This document shows, in pieces, positions 50,235 through 61,060 of a stretch of DNA of 64,000 nt. Under the pieces are notes generated by a model. That model did no database searches and was not told where the DNA came from. It saw only the letters and a program-made list of their open reading frames with translations. Source of the stretch: Eremophila alpestris peregrina. Taxonomy: Eukaryota > Chordata > Aves > Passeriformes > Alaudidae. The stretch is taken from contig WMCF01000014.1 in NCBI GenBank assembly GCA_009792885.1, positions 13,521,315 to 13,585,314 on the forward strand, written 5' to 3'. Both the position numbers and the translations under genes were made by a program. Within the stretch, counting starts at the first letter, position 1. Each line of letters opens with the position of its first letter.

Positions 50235-53200
50235 TTTTGTGGGGGTTTTTTTGTATTTTTTTAGTTATGCGTTAGCTTACTCTTCAGTTATGTGAGGAGT
50301 TTAGTTTAGAAAGTGATAAATTGTTGGATGAATAGCATCAGCCTGCTGTCTACATTTTGTGATCATACTAATCACTGAGGCACACATCTGAGGTTAGGCA
50401 CTAAAGAAATGACAATATACCTACAGGGAACGTCCAGTGTTCTCTTCTTCAAGAGCAAGAAGTCGTCTGAATAAAAATTTTCTTCGGGAGATATCTGTTC
50501 ATATGACTTCAACATGAATTTTTTTTCTTCCCATTAGCTTAATCATTTTATTGTAACAGAATTCAGATAGCTGTGGAAAGTCTAGGATCAATTTCCTTAT
50601 TTTTGTTCTTGAACAATTTATTTTTAAAAATAAAAATCTATATACAATAATGTAATCATATATTGATATAAGAATACTAGACATATGTAAACCACTTAGT
50701 AAATTATGATTTAATTTTTTTTTCTTGTTAATATAAGATATCTTATTTCATCCATCTTCACTCTGCAGTAAACACTTGGAAAACAAAAATAAGGACAGGT
50801 TCTTACAAAACCTGATGCATTAGAGCACAGCGATGTATCTCAAAGAGAAAATAATTAAAATGAGACTAATATTAAAGGTTAATTTTTTTACCTGATTTTA
50901 GAATTTCTACTGATAATAAAGTTCTTGATGCAATTCTTTTTCAAGAAAAACAAAGCAAATTGATAAAAGAATAATTTGCTTTGTGCAAGATTATAATTTA
51001 ATTAAGTATTTTCTACTTTTGTTCCAGCTGAGAAGTCTTTCAATTAAGGCTGCATAGGTTGTGTGTAAGCCAGATACTGCCTTTCTCTGAGTATTTTGCA
51101 CACTGGGGAATATCCCAAGGACAATTCTTGTTCCTCTCTTGTCAAGGTGTGCTATAAACTGTCAGATGGCTATTTATTCCACCCAGATGAAGGTCTGTCT
51201 TGAAGGATATTTGATTAGGTTCATCTGATCAAGACAGAGATCTTACATTACCAGAGGGATGGTGATTTCTATTGCCAGGTTGAATGTTCAGAGGTACATG
51301 CATTTAATGTAGTTCTGTCTCCCATTTCAGATGCATTGTAGAAGTTTCTTCCCCGGTAAGACATTGATCTTATTGCAAGTTTAGGACTGCACCAATCTCA
51401 TCTAACAGTGTTATCTTTTATGGCATCTTATGACATTAGTTTACTCAGTTTCATAAACGATAAATTCTGTTCTAAAACTTTGTTATTTCACTGATTTAAA
51501 AATCATTGCAGAGAAAAGCATTTAAAACTGTGTGGCCTCAACACATGAAGAAGAAATGGGCATGAGCTGTCTTCACACTTCAAACAGTTACTCCCTTTAG
51601 ATTTTGAAGAACCACATCCTATATAGTTTAGATAATTCAGTTGTTTTTTGTTTTTTGGGGTTTTTTTTAATAGAAAGTGAAAGCTTGTGCAGGTATTATC
51701 AAAAACTCTCTTCCAGGGTACCAAGCATACAAAATTTAAAAGACTAATCGACCCCCAGGAAAGAGATGGATGACAATTGATTACCATGCACACATGTCCA
51801 AGATAATAGATGAGTGCTGTTGGACCATTGATCTTTTTGAATGAGCCTGCCTTTGGTCAACTTATCACTCGTCTTTGGAAGTCCTTCCATTAGCAGCCGA
51901 AGTTAAGTGAAGAAAAACAAACATAAAGCAGCACATCCCACTGTGTTCTAAGCCACTATTTTGACCACAGTCTCATCAATACAGTGCATCATAGTGTTGG
52001 AGCTCTTTCTGCAAAAAGAGAAGGGATTGTTTCACTTTTTCACATTTCTCTAAAAAGATCCACAAGATTTTTTGTGGTTTTCTGCCAGGACCTACATTCA
52101 ATCTCTTGCTCAGGTCATTTTTCCTGTTAAAGTTTATATTTACGTTACAAGAACAGGTTGAAAATATAAGAAATCATTCCGTAAAGATAGAAAGGTTTAT
52201 CAAAGCTTTCCCCTGACTCTCATTCTGATCTTGTAATTTTATACTTGCAGTATCAGATGAGTTTTAAACATGAGTTTCTGATATTCATCAGCAGAAGCAA
52301 GATCTAGAGCAGCCTATTGAAAATAGATACGAATGTTCTGCTGACCTTTGTTGTGCTGTAGAAGATCTGGGCCAAGTAGCCAAGTGTTTCCTTTATAACA
52401 TCTGTGGAAGGATGCTGAGCAATAGAAAATCTACCACTGCAGGAGACAAAGGAGATGAAATAGATAATTTTTTGAATAACATCCCTATTCTTTTTCTGAG
52501 ATTCCACTCTGAAGATCAGCTGTAATTGCTATGTGTAGCACCAAATTCAAAATCTGATCTGTGTATATATACACAACTCTTTAAAATTGAACAGCTATGT
52601 GAGGAAATTAAATGTGCCTATTTTGCCACCAGCTGTGCATAGGCTTCTTGGAACACAGCTATTGATCATGTTTAGGCTTGTCATTATTCACAGCAAGCTC
52701 CTCAGCTTCAATTTTCAGCGTTCACTGACGTTGTATATAAACTTGCAAGTAACAGATGATTTTCAAGCTTAATGTGAGCCTCCAAGAAAGACCATGTACA
52801 ATGTTATTAATGCCTAGGGAACTTAGTCTGGGCACTCTCTGGCCTCATGCCCAGTGAGGATTATAGAAACTGCTGGCCAGGTTTCTAAGGATATATATTC
52901 CTGACAACCCAGGAAACATTTCAGCATGTGTACTGCCTGAGATTTTAACTCTGATAATTAAGAGAGAAAAGTCTAATAGATAGGAAAAATTCTCATTAAA
53001 CATGATCACTTCATCCAGGATTCCTTCCTTGCCCCCACAGGAGGTCTGGTCTGACAGCAAAGAAAGAAATCACTCTAGGAAAGGGGTTGAAACCAAGAAA
53101 ACTAAAGGAGTGGATTAATTTAATATTCTGCTCTGGATAAGTAACTAAATACATTTGCCTAAGCAGCAGATAAGGCAGACTATATGCAAATCTTACACTT

Positions 53201-56200
53201 AATGTAACACAAATCATGATCTCAGGTCTAAAAACTACACTTTATTAACAATGCTTCACAGCTCCTAATAGGCAAAATTAAATATGGTTATGCAGGAGAA
53301 AGAAAGCTAAAGGTGTCAATGATACACAGGACTATTGCAGGTCAGGATTAAAGAAATTAATTATTTTACCATACTCAAGGTACAAGTGAGAAAGGAAAAG
53401 TATTTGGCATATCACAGGAAGTTTGTGAATCATTTAGATCCATTCAGTGCCTAAACTGATTACAGAATAGTGTTGGCCAAAATCAGTTTTCACTGCATGG
53501 ATAATTCAAATATTTCAGTGTTTGTTTGCATCCAGAATTAAAATGAAAAATCCATGCTTTCATATTATTCATGAAAGGGTTCAGTTTCATAGAAATGCCT
53601 CAGAAATGTCAAAATGAAATTTGACATTGCCAAGCGAGTCAAAATATTTTGTCATTTGCAAACTTCTCTCATTTCACTTAACAGCATGAGAACTCTGGGG
53701 AGGGATGAGGGTATGTTCAGCTCATCCATTTTCCCCAGCAGTGTTGGAGAACTCTGCAAACCATAGCCTACATTGACAGGTCCACGCACTCCTTGGTGGA
53801 TGGGATCCTATCCTGACAAAAGGTATGAGATTTTTAAAAGATGCCCCTTAAGTTCAATCAAGTAAGCAAACTTCATATATAATTTTTTTATTAATTTAGG
53901 GAAAATTTCCATTTTATGAAAACTGAGTCTGTCATAATACAGCAATCAATTACTAAAGTTCACAAAGAGTTTAAAAAAGCTTAGCTTAAGTTCCCTGGTT
54001 CTAGTGCTGTTGTAAGAACAGCAGGGCCCAAATTATAAGGTGCTTAAGCACCTTTTCTAATACATTTGTTGAGCAAGTTGCTTCAAGATCAACACAAACC
54101 CTGTGATTGATCTCTTGTACTGAAACCAAACTAAAATATTCAATTTCTTTTCTTTCTTCTGTGTAGCTGCTCTCACTTCAGTCTGCTACCAGATGCTTAT
54201 TTTCTGTCAGACTGTCATATTCTTTTAAGAAGCATTTTGCTTGCTTTAAAAATGTTTCCACTTAATCAATTCACTTGACCAAAGTGACTTTTTAACATTA
54301 GTTCATTCTGACTAAACTTGTGAAGTTCTAATCAATGCAAGTTCAAAGCCTGTTTTTCATCCAAATCCCTTCTGTTTTCACTGATCTCTTGCTGAGAGAG
54401 CAATTTAACTTCCTTTGGTTACCCTTCATATATCATATATAACGGCTGTTGTACAAATATTTGTCTGTGCCTTCCACACCACCATCTTTCTAGTTATCAA
54501 GAGAGGGTTGCTATATTAAATAAAAGCCTTTTTACGCTTTTGGGGTTTTTTTGGTTGGATTTTGTTTGGGGTTTTTAAAAATTGTTTTAGATTGATTTTG
54601 TTGTTGCTATTAATGGAGTTTTTTTAGCAACATCTATGATCCTGTACCTTCCATGTTTGTTATCACAGGATAAATGAGTTGGAAGGAGGACACCCAGCCC
54701 CTACACTGCTCTAAGACTTCACAATAGCTTTGTGACCCTGCCTGGCTACCCTCATGGGGAATCTGAGCCTCTCTCATTTCAGATTGTTCCCATTGTCCCT
54801 TGTGCTCTTGAGCTACAATTAGCATTTGTGAATTTTGGGAAGTTTTCTTTTTCCCTTTTCTTGAACTTCTGCGGCAGGTTGGCCGTCACTCCACATCTGT
54901 ACAGCACAAGCTCTGTTCAAAGCATGCTCAGGACACATGTGTTTGCTCAGATGTCTCCAGCTGCCACTGATAGTGTTATCAAGGGCATCTCATTTTGGGT
55001 GCTGGAGGTGTATTTAGCCCAGAGCTCCAAAGTCCTGATATATTCCTCTGAAGGAACACTGAGGCCCAAAGCCTTGTGTAATTTAAAAAGTGTTGCTCTT
55101 TAGTTATAGTTTATTGCTGTATCCATGTAAAATACTATTTTTTAAGAAAATAACCCACTGACATGAAAGCTCCACTGTTTCTGAAGAAACTGTGAGGAGT
55201 ATCCATTATGAAAAAGAGGGAAAATTTCTAGTAGTAAAGAAGAAATATATGTAGTATCTTTGGATCATCCTGTATATCAGGATTATATATCAGAATGATA
55301 TATCATTTATACCTGTCCTCCCGTAGTAATTTCTCTACCCTCATTCTTCTCTGAATCAGGCTGGAATAATTCCAGAGGGTTCAATCATTCCAAACTCTTA
55401 AACACGCCAGTGGCACTGCTTCTCCTCAAACCACAGGGCAGCTACCTGCTCTTCTGCCTGGAATACTCCCAGAAACACTAAAAGCACGCCTAATAAACAT
55501 TCAGAATAGTAAAGTAGGAAATTATATGCAACACCATTGTTTTCTTTTCATAGTAATTTTCATAATCTCTCATTGTCATCCCCCAAACGCACTCTAAATC
55601 CGGTACAACATCCCATGTTTTTATCATACCCAGTAAAAGTACTGACACTAGTTCTTACTCTTGGCTGTAAGTCAGGATATAATACTCTGAGTACCTCCTC
55701 TCAACCTGTCAGTCCAAGAATCTATGACACGTGGAAAAATATCCTATTGGAATATATGTATGTTTGCCCATTAAAACTTCAGAAGTAATCCTTAGTCTTG
55801 TTTGAAGAGGAAGTCTGCTGCAACAGAGCTTCCACAGCACAATCCCCATGTTTCTCCACACTCCTCTTATGAGTGACATGATCTGTGGTTACTTTGAAAC
55901 CCATTCACAACTTGGACAGAAAAAAGTCCAGTTCAAGGCATATTATATCTTTATAATTTCTTTGACCCAATCACATGCTGCACTGCAATTAAACCAGACA
56001 GCCATACACTTATATGTCCCTTTGAGTTAAAGCATGTGAGTGGTTCTAAATTCTCCTCATTAATCAGAGAAGCAGGTTAAGCACCTTGCACATCACACAG
56101 TATTTCACACCAGGGCATATACACCCATTCTCGAGTTGTCAGCATTAGGCACTTGGGTTTGAAGTTGGAGGTGTTAAATATACACTCAGGTCTCTGCTTT

Positions 56201-56218
56201 GCCTTTATTGTTACTTGA
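50235..56218. other. Long non-coding unique region
   Basis: No exon or RNA gene recognised. Simple tracts: T/G-rich at about 51641-51670 and 54539-54608. The stretch at about 51000-51260 carries SOX-like inverted words (GGACAATTCTTGTTCC at about 51119) and looks a little like a conserved element. A 9-base-arm inverted repeat lies at 53605-53628. A 123-codon plus-strand frame at 54732-55103 is featureless. Confidence 0.5.
53605..53628. repeat. Inverted repeat with TALE-type TGTCA cores
   Basis: Perfect 9-base arms AATGTCAAA (53605-53613) and TTTGACATT (53620-53628) across a 6-base spacer. Each arm holds a TGTCA/TGACA core as bound by MEIS/TGIF-class homeodomain proteins. The surrounding 53400-53700 is repeat-free with many ATTCAT/CAAAT words, so a regulatory element is possible. 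Confidence 0.4.
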
Positions 56219-56223
56219 GTCAT
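56219..56223. repeat. Target-site duplication, left copy (GTCAT)
   Basis: GTCAT directly before the LTR start TGTTGGGGG at 56224; the same five bases follow the LTR end at 57051-57055. Confidence 0.85.
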
Positions 56224-56270
56224 TGTTGGGGGTTAGGTTTGGTTGGTTTTTTCTTTTTCTTTTTTTTTTT

Positions 56271-56310
56271 GTTGTTGTTGTTGTTGTTGTTTTTGTTGTT
56301 GTTGTTGTTT
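56271..56310 (+). repeat. (GTT)n repeat inside the LTR
   Basis: About 13 GTT units with one T-rich interruption at 56291-56294. It lies near the 5' end of the LTR and probably belongs to the element, though its length may vary between copies. Confidence 0.85.
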
Positions 56311-56366
56311 GTTTTGCCTTTTGGAATTTTTTCCCTCAAGTTGCTAAGACACTAACGACTGAGTGA

Positions 56367-56837
56367 TTGTCGGTACTTAACGAAAGACAAAAGAAACCAG
56401 GGAAGGAAAGACCGAAGGGACAGGGGAGCTGGGGGGTGGTCACTTTTCCCCTTGGCATTGGAGGAGAGAAGACACACAGGCTTTTTGGCTTGCTTCGAGA
56501 GGAGTTTCACTGTCACCATCGACTCCGCTCCTGGGAAAACCTACCACCATCTGGTCGTGTGCCGGGGGATTTTTCTGAGCTCTCCTCCTGCCCTGCTGGA
56601 GTGGGCCCGACCCTGTCCCTTCATCGCTTTGAGGCTTTTGCCTACACTGACCTCACACTCTTTGCTCAGCCAGGACATCTCTGCTGCTTCAGTCACCACT
56701 GCGGAACTGCCCATCTACCTCATCACCAGCCCAGGATCTCCCACCGTTACAGCTTGGTGCCTCAGAGCCAGAGATCAGACTGCCCTGGGATTCGTGGTCC
56801 CTCGAGGTTCCTAGTTGTCTTATTATTAATACTGTAG
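56367..56837 (+). other. Open frame of 156 codons inside the LTR
   Basis: Starts in the U3-like part of the LTR and stops 23 codons past the end of the GC-rich section. A second plus-strand frame of 120 codons (56452-56814) overlaps it in another phase, so low stop density from GC content explains both. I recognise no protein family. Some retroviral LTRs do encode proteins, but nothing here indicates that, so it is not called as a CDS. Confidence 0.4.
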
Positions 56838-57050
56838 TTGTTTGTTTGTGTGTTTGTCTGTTTTGTTGGATATAGATATATATATATTAGTAAAAAAACC
56901 CCTGTTATTCCCATTCCCACATCTTTTTTGCCTGAGAGCCCCCTTAATTTCAAATTTATAATAATTTGGAGGGAGGGGGTTTGCAATCTCCATTGCAAGG
57001 GGAGAGCACCGGCTTCCCCTAGCAGATACCTGTCTTTTCAAACCAAGACA

Positions 57051-57055
57051 GTCAT
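57051..57055. repeat. Target-site duplication, right copy (GTCAT)
   Basis: GTCAT directly after the LTR end, identical to 56219-56223. Confidence 0.85.
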
Positions 57056-59429
57056 GTGACCATTTCTGTGCTCCCCTTTCCTCTAGGAAGTAGATTTTCA
57101 CTGTCTGAACTTGTTCCACATTTTCAAGCTGTTCAATGGAATAATCATTTTCTTCACCTGTTTCCTCAGCTGTGTTGTCCCCTGTGTATCATTCTTAAAG
57201 CTTTGTGTAAAGAGAATTTTCTGAATTCATCCTAAATTTGTGAATGGTTTTGGTCATATACAGTTTTACTCTTCAGACAATTGGTTTTTTATGTAGAATA
57301 TTACCATTCCTCTAATTAAAACAAAACCACCACCTCCAGTTTTATAAGACCTAACTTCTATGATGTTTTGTGCCAAAATATTTCTAGAAGGTAAATTTAA
57401 GGAGTAATTGTCCCAGATGTCAGCATGAAAGCAGTTCTTGAAGCCCTAAGAAGTGCTTTGACAACTCCAGATGAAAGATGTAGGTAAGACCTAAGGGAAT
57501 TCTCTGTATTTCTGGCAGTGTATTTAATTTGCTGGAGGATTTAACTTCTGCATCCTCTAAGTTTCTTCAGCAGGAGCAAGCATTTCCTTTCTTCTCTGTA
57601 AACTCATAAAAATGAAAACTCTGAGCACTCCCTTTCCTATGGCCAATTATTATGCATATTCTTCTGAATTTTTAAAGGATAATGCTCATTGTTTTGCAGC
57701 TTCATCTACTTTTTGATTTTTACTTAAGAAATATATTTTTGGCACATGCCAAATAGATAGGAGTAATTATGGTTGAAAACAGGGTACATTGACTGGGGAC
57801 TTTTTTAACCCAGGGAGACATACTTGGAAAAATTTCAATCAACATTATGTCTGAGAAGGAAAAAAAAAAATAAAAGGAGATGAGGGACAGGGAATTTTAA
57901 TCCTTTTAGTTTAATACAGGAATATTTTATAGAATATTTTCCTTCCAACCAAAAGGAAAAAAAGACAAGAAAATGAAAAAAATTCTTTCAGGTCCCCTCA
58001 GGGTTTCTCTGCCTGGTTAATTCCCCTACTGTGAGCTTTTTTAGTTTACAAGACTGTGGTCCATCCAGAGAGACACAGCTTTATTAAAGACCCTGTCAAA
58101 GAGCAAAAGCATGAAGCATTGAAACAACTGTTCCTTGGCCCATGGCCACATCTTGGAGTGTGTTTATCATCTCAGCCCTGAACAAGATCTCTGGGTACTG
58201 CTGAAGTCAAAACAGTTTTAAATGAAAATGAACATGTTCAGGTTGTAGCAGCCACATACTGTCTGGGACATTTGATAGAGTTAAAATGGTAAATTATGAT
58301 CCCTTTAAGATGACCAACATGTTGAAAGTAGAATTCCAATAGTGCTGTGTACTTGTTGTGTAAAAAAAAGTAATTATTATTCTGACATTATTGTGATCAT
58401 AATCAGAAGGAACCCTTTTATTTTTCTTGGCCAAGACAGTCAGAGGTGGCTTGATGGTTTGATGTGTGCTGGTAATTCATTTCACAAGAAATGAATCTGC
58501 TGAAGTGCTTCGCATAGGTATGCAACCATTAAATTTCTTAAAACAAGATGCTGCCTGAAATGTATTTTCATGTATTTCCCTTTCTGTCATGTCTACTGAA
58601 AACAAATATCACAATTACAAGATCAGCAAAATTTTTCATCATATCTCTACACATCCATAGAAATAACAACCTAATGCTTGTCCCACCTTCTTTAATATGA
58701 TCCAAAAGTAGTCCATCTTCGAATGCACTGGCTATGAAGAGGGTATATCTTTACTGGTGTGCATTGACTAAAAAAGGTGCATGTCTGAACCTTGAGGCAA
58801 AGGGTACATCTCTTAAATAGGAAAGTCTATTTACCAGCCATGGACATTGTTGCAGCCGGTTTTCTTTGCTGGAGTTGCGAAGTCTTCTTGCCACAACTAA
58901 GGTTGTTTTCCATTCTAAAAATAAAGAAACAAATCTTTTCCATATAACACAGGTGGCAGCTGTTGGCCTTTTCAACATCTACTGGGTATGGTTAGCAGAG
59001 AGCCTGACCAGAGCACAGCTTCATCACGGCCAAGGCTGCACATGGAGATACAGTGCTACCCTTCCCTGGAGAAATTACAGCCCAGCTTATGTTTTATTAG
59101 GGCAAAAGAAAAGCCCTGTACTGCTCGCCTGCCCTGATTCACGTTTTCTAAAATGTAGTGGGTGTTGCTCTGCCAGCAATAGCTGCACTGGGATGGGTCC
59201 CTGGGAGTCATTCAAGCAGAGAGACAGGAGCACCATTCCTCAGCTCCAAGGAGAGCAGTTCACAAAAGATGTTGCTCAAAACTTCCAGAACTGGGTTACC
59301 TCTTTCCTGCTTCAGGAGGTGTCACTCTTGATTATGCCTTGCTTTGCTAATCGTTAGTGTTGGTAATGTCTTCATATCAAACAAACTTTTTGTTAAGCTT
59401 TGGCACAGTCCTCTTTATTTAGCCTGAAA
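57056..59429. other. Non-coding unique DNA
   Basis: No gene supported. A 163-codon plus-strand frame at 58866-59357 has no recognisable domain and is opposed by a minus-strand frame (58751-58978). A TTTGGC-ACAT-GCCAAA palindrome is at 57738-57753 and a poly-A/G tract at about 57859-57879. Confidence 0.5.
57738..57753. other. Palindrome resembling an NFI site with 4-base spacer
   Basis: TTTGGC and GCCAAA flank ACAT. NFI dimers bind TTGGC-N5-GCCAA; here the spacer is four bases, one short, so strong NFI binding is not expected. The surrounding 57640-57780 is rich in octamer-like and ATTA words. Confidence 0.3.
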
Positions 59430-59960
59430 ATAAACAAACAACAAAACAACCTACTCTATTCCTGCAAGAGAAACTGCTGAAGCGAAGGGCCTGTTGCCCA
59501 CCAGAAATAACCAATTGTGTGGAACATTTTTCAGCAGTTGACTGCAAAGCAGGTTCCCATGGAAAGGTCACCTGAGCACAGACAGCACTTTGTGCCCTGA
59601 CTGGCAAGGACTCCCAGAAGCCCACAGCAGCCGTCTCTCCTCCCTGCACACACAGGCTCTCAGGAAGGCTAATGAGTCCCTGCTGCTACCCAGAGCTGAC
59701 CATTAGCACAGCTGATGGCTAACCAAGCCTTGATGCAGCTTAGCTCTGTTTCTCCTGGGTTCTGCTCCCCCTGGGAGAGGGGCGGCCAACAGGGAGCCTT
59801 TCACAGCATCAGGCAATGCCCGTGTGGGGTTGGAAGAGCATTCAGGCTCCGTCATGGCTGGAGGGAACCTGGGCTGCTTCCCATGTGATCTGAGCTACCC
59901 CAAACACAGGTCTGCCTGAGGAGGTCCTGTGCACGGAGTCTGAGTTAAACTCATGCCGGT
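59430..59960. other. GC-richer non-coding patch
   Basis: Distinctly more GC than its flanks, with scattered CpG (for example GGGGCGGCC at about 59780). It could be a decayed repeat, a small regulatory island or an unrecognised exon. Frames are under 80 codons and show nothing. No CpG island in the usual sense. Confidence 0.35.
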
Positions 59961-60352
59961 GTGACTAGGATGGAGGAACTGAAAATAGAGTTATGACAGG
60001 AAATGCATTTACACCTAGCAATGGATATCCCTTGTCTGAAACTTTCCCACTGTCCTTGCCCCAGTCTTAGTAGCAATGAATCTGTTTCACTCACATACCT
60101 TAAACATCTGTAAGATTTTGTAACACCTTATAAGCATGTGTTCTCAAATCTCAGAGCGCTGCATAAAAAATGCTTGTTTCATACTTTATATTCAGACATC
60201 TATTTGATAGTGTTGATTAGTTAGTTTCCTCATCACATCCAGAACTATATTTGTTTATATCACCACAGTTCAGTATAAAACAAATTATTCTGATTCCCCA
60301 AATCTGTTACAACAGAGTTACTTCTTCAGGTTTTGTCTTTTTGTCTTTTTTT

Positions 60353-60376
60353 GTTTGTTTGTTTGTTTGTTTGTTT
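60353..60376. repeat. (GTTT)n microsatellite
   Basis: Six GTTT units preceded by a T-rich tract (from about 60331). Confidence 0.92.
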
Positions 60377-60447
60377 CAGCTCATTCTATTATGACAAACA
60401 AGATCTAGCCAGAAGGATGAGAATTGCAGTTTGTGTCCTGGGTTCTG

Positions 60448-60945
60448 TCAGGGACTCTCCTGAGGGTACTGGCAGACCAGATGATTTCCACAACCACAGG
60501 TTTCAGAAGGAACCCAAATTAGAGTTGTTCTCCACAGAAAGGTGAAAAAAGGCTGAGCAGCCATGAACTGAAAAACCCTCACAATGATTATCCATTTCCT
60601 CAAGATATAAGCCAAGGACTGGCCATCCTTCCTCTTGGAGCATGAGTTTATGCCCTGAATCAGCAGCCAGCCTGGGAAAGCATTACTGACTCCTTCCCAT
60701 TCCCTCCAAATGTTCTTGATGGCAGACCTAGGGCAAGATGCCCTGTATTTTGTTTTTTCAAGGAAAGAAGAGACAGATGGCTCCCGTGTGGCTAAGAGCC
60801 TCATAAATTCAGAGGCCTCTTGGTCCAAAGAATTAAATGTGAATTTTCTTCCTGTGGGTGAACCCTGGAAACAATAACAAAACCCAGGACAAACAAAACA
60901 GATTGTAGCACCTTTAATTATGTTTTTCTCGCCCTTCTTAATCAC
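60448..60945 (-). other. Unassigned open frame of 165 codons, not called as a gene
   Basis: The longest frame outside the LTRs. It begins MIKKGEKN and has a Cys/Phe-rich stretch near residue 18-27 and a hydrophobic stretch near residues 118-140. I recognise no family. There is no sign of splice-site context, no CpG-rich promoter upstream, and the codon pattern is not distinctive. A chance frame or part of an unrecognised old repeat are the likeliest explanations. Confidence 0.2.
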
Positions 60946-61060
60946 CAGGCAAAGCAGAGCTCTTCATATGCATGATTAATGTGATAATTTAACAAGTGAT
61001 CTATTGCAAAGGCACAGCAAGAGAAGTGGAGGCTTAGTTTGTTGGTAAGCAAACATCCAT
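60900..61060. promoter_or_regulatory. Candidate conserved non-coding element
   Basis: A compact block with CCTTTAATTATG at about 60911, CTTCATATGCATGATTAATG at about 60962 and GATAATTTAACAAGTG at about 60982. These are overlapping octamer/POU-like and homeodomain words with a retained CpG (TTCTCGCCC at about 60927). The texture is like a vertebrate enhancer core. Conservation untested. Confidence 0.32.

Larger units (their letters stand above)
56224..57050 (+). mobile_element. Young solo ERV LTR, 827 bp
   Basis: Starts TGTTGGGGGTTAGG and ends AAACCAAGACA, giving the canonical TG...CA, and is bounded by perfect GTCAT target duplications. The body holds a T-rich then GTT-repeat start (to 56310), a GC-richer middle, a TATA-like TATAGATATATATATA at about 56872 and an A/G-rich stretch GGAGGGAGGGGG at about 56969 before the end. 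It keeps many CpG sites (for example around 56368, 56414, 56495, 56520, 56554, 56608), unlike the rest of the window, so it is likely recent. No gag, pol or env sequence is next to it: a solo LTR. It resembles ERV LTRs that I associate with songbird genomes, but I cannot assign a family name. Confidence 0.85.

Noticed and set aside
58866..59357. 163-codon plus-strand frame
   Set aside because: No recognisable domain, no splice or promoter context, opposed by a minus-strand frame over the same bases.
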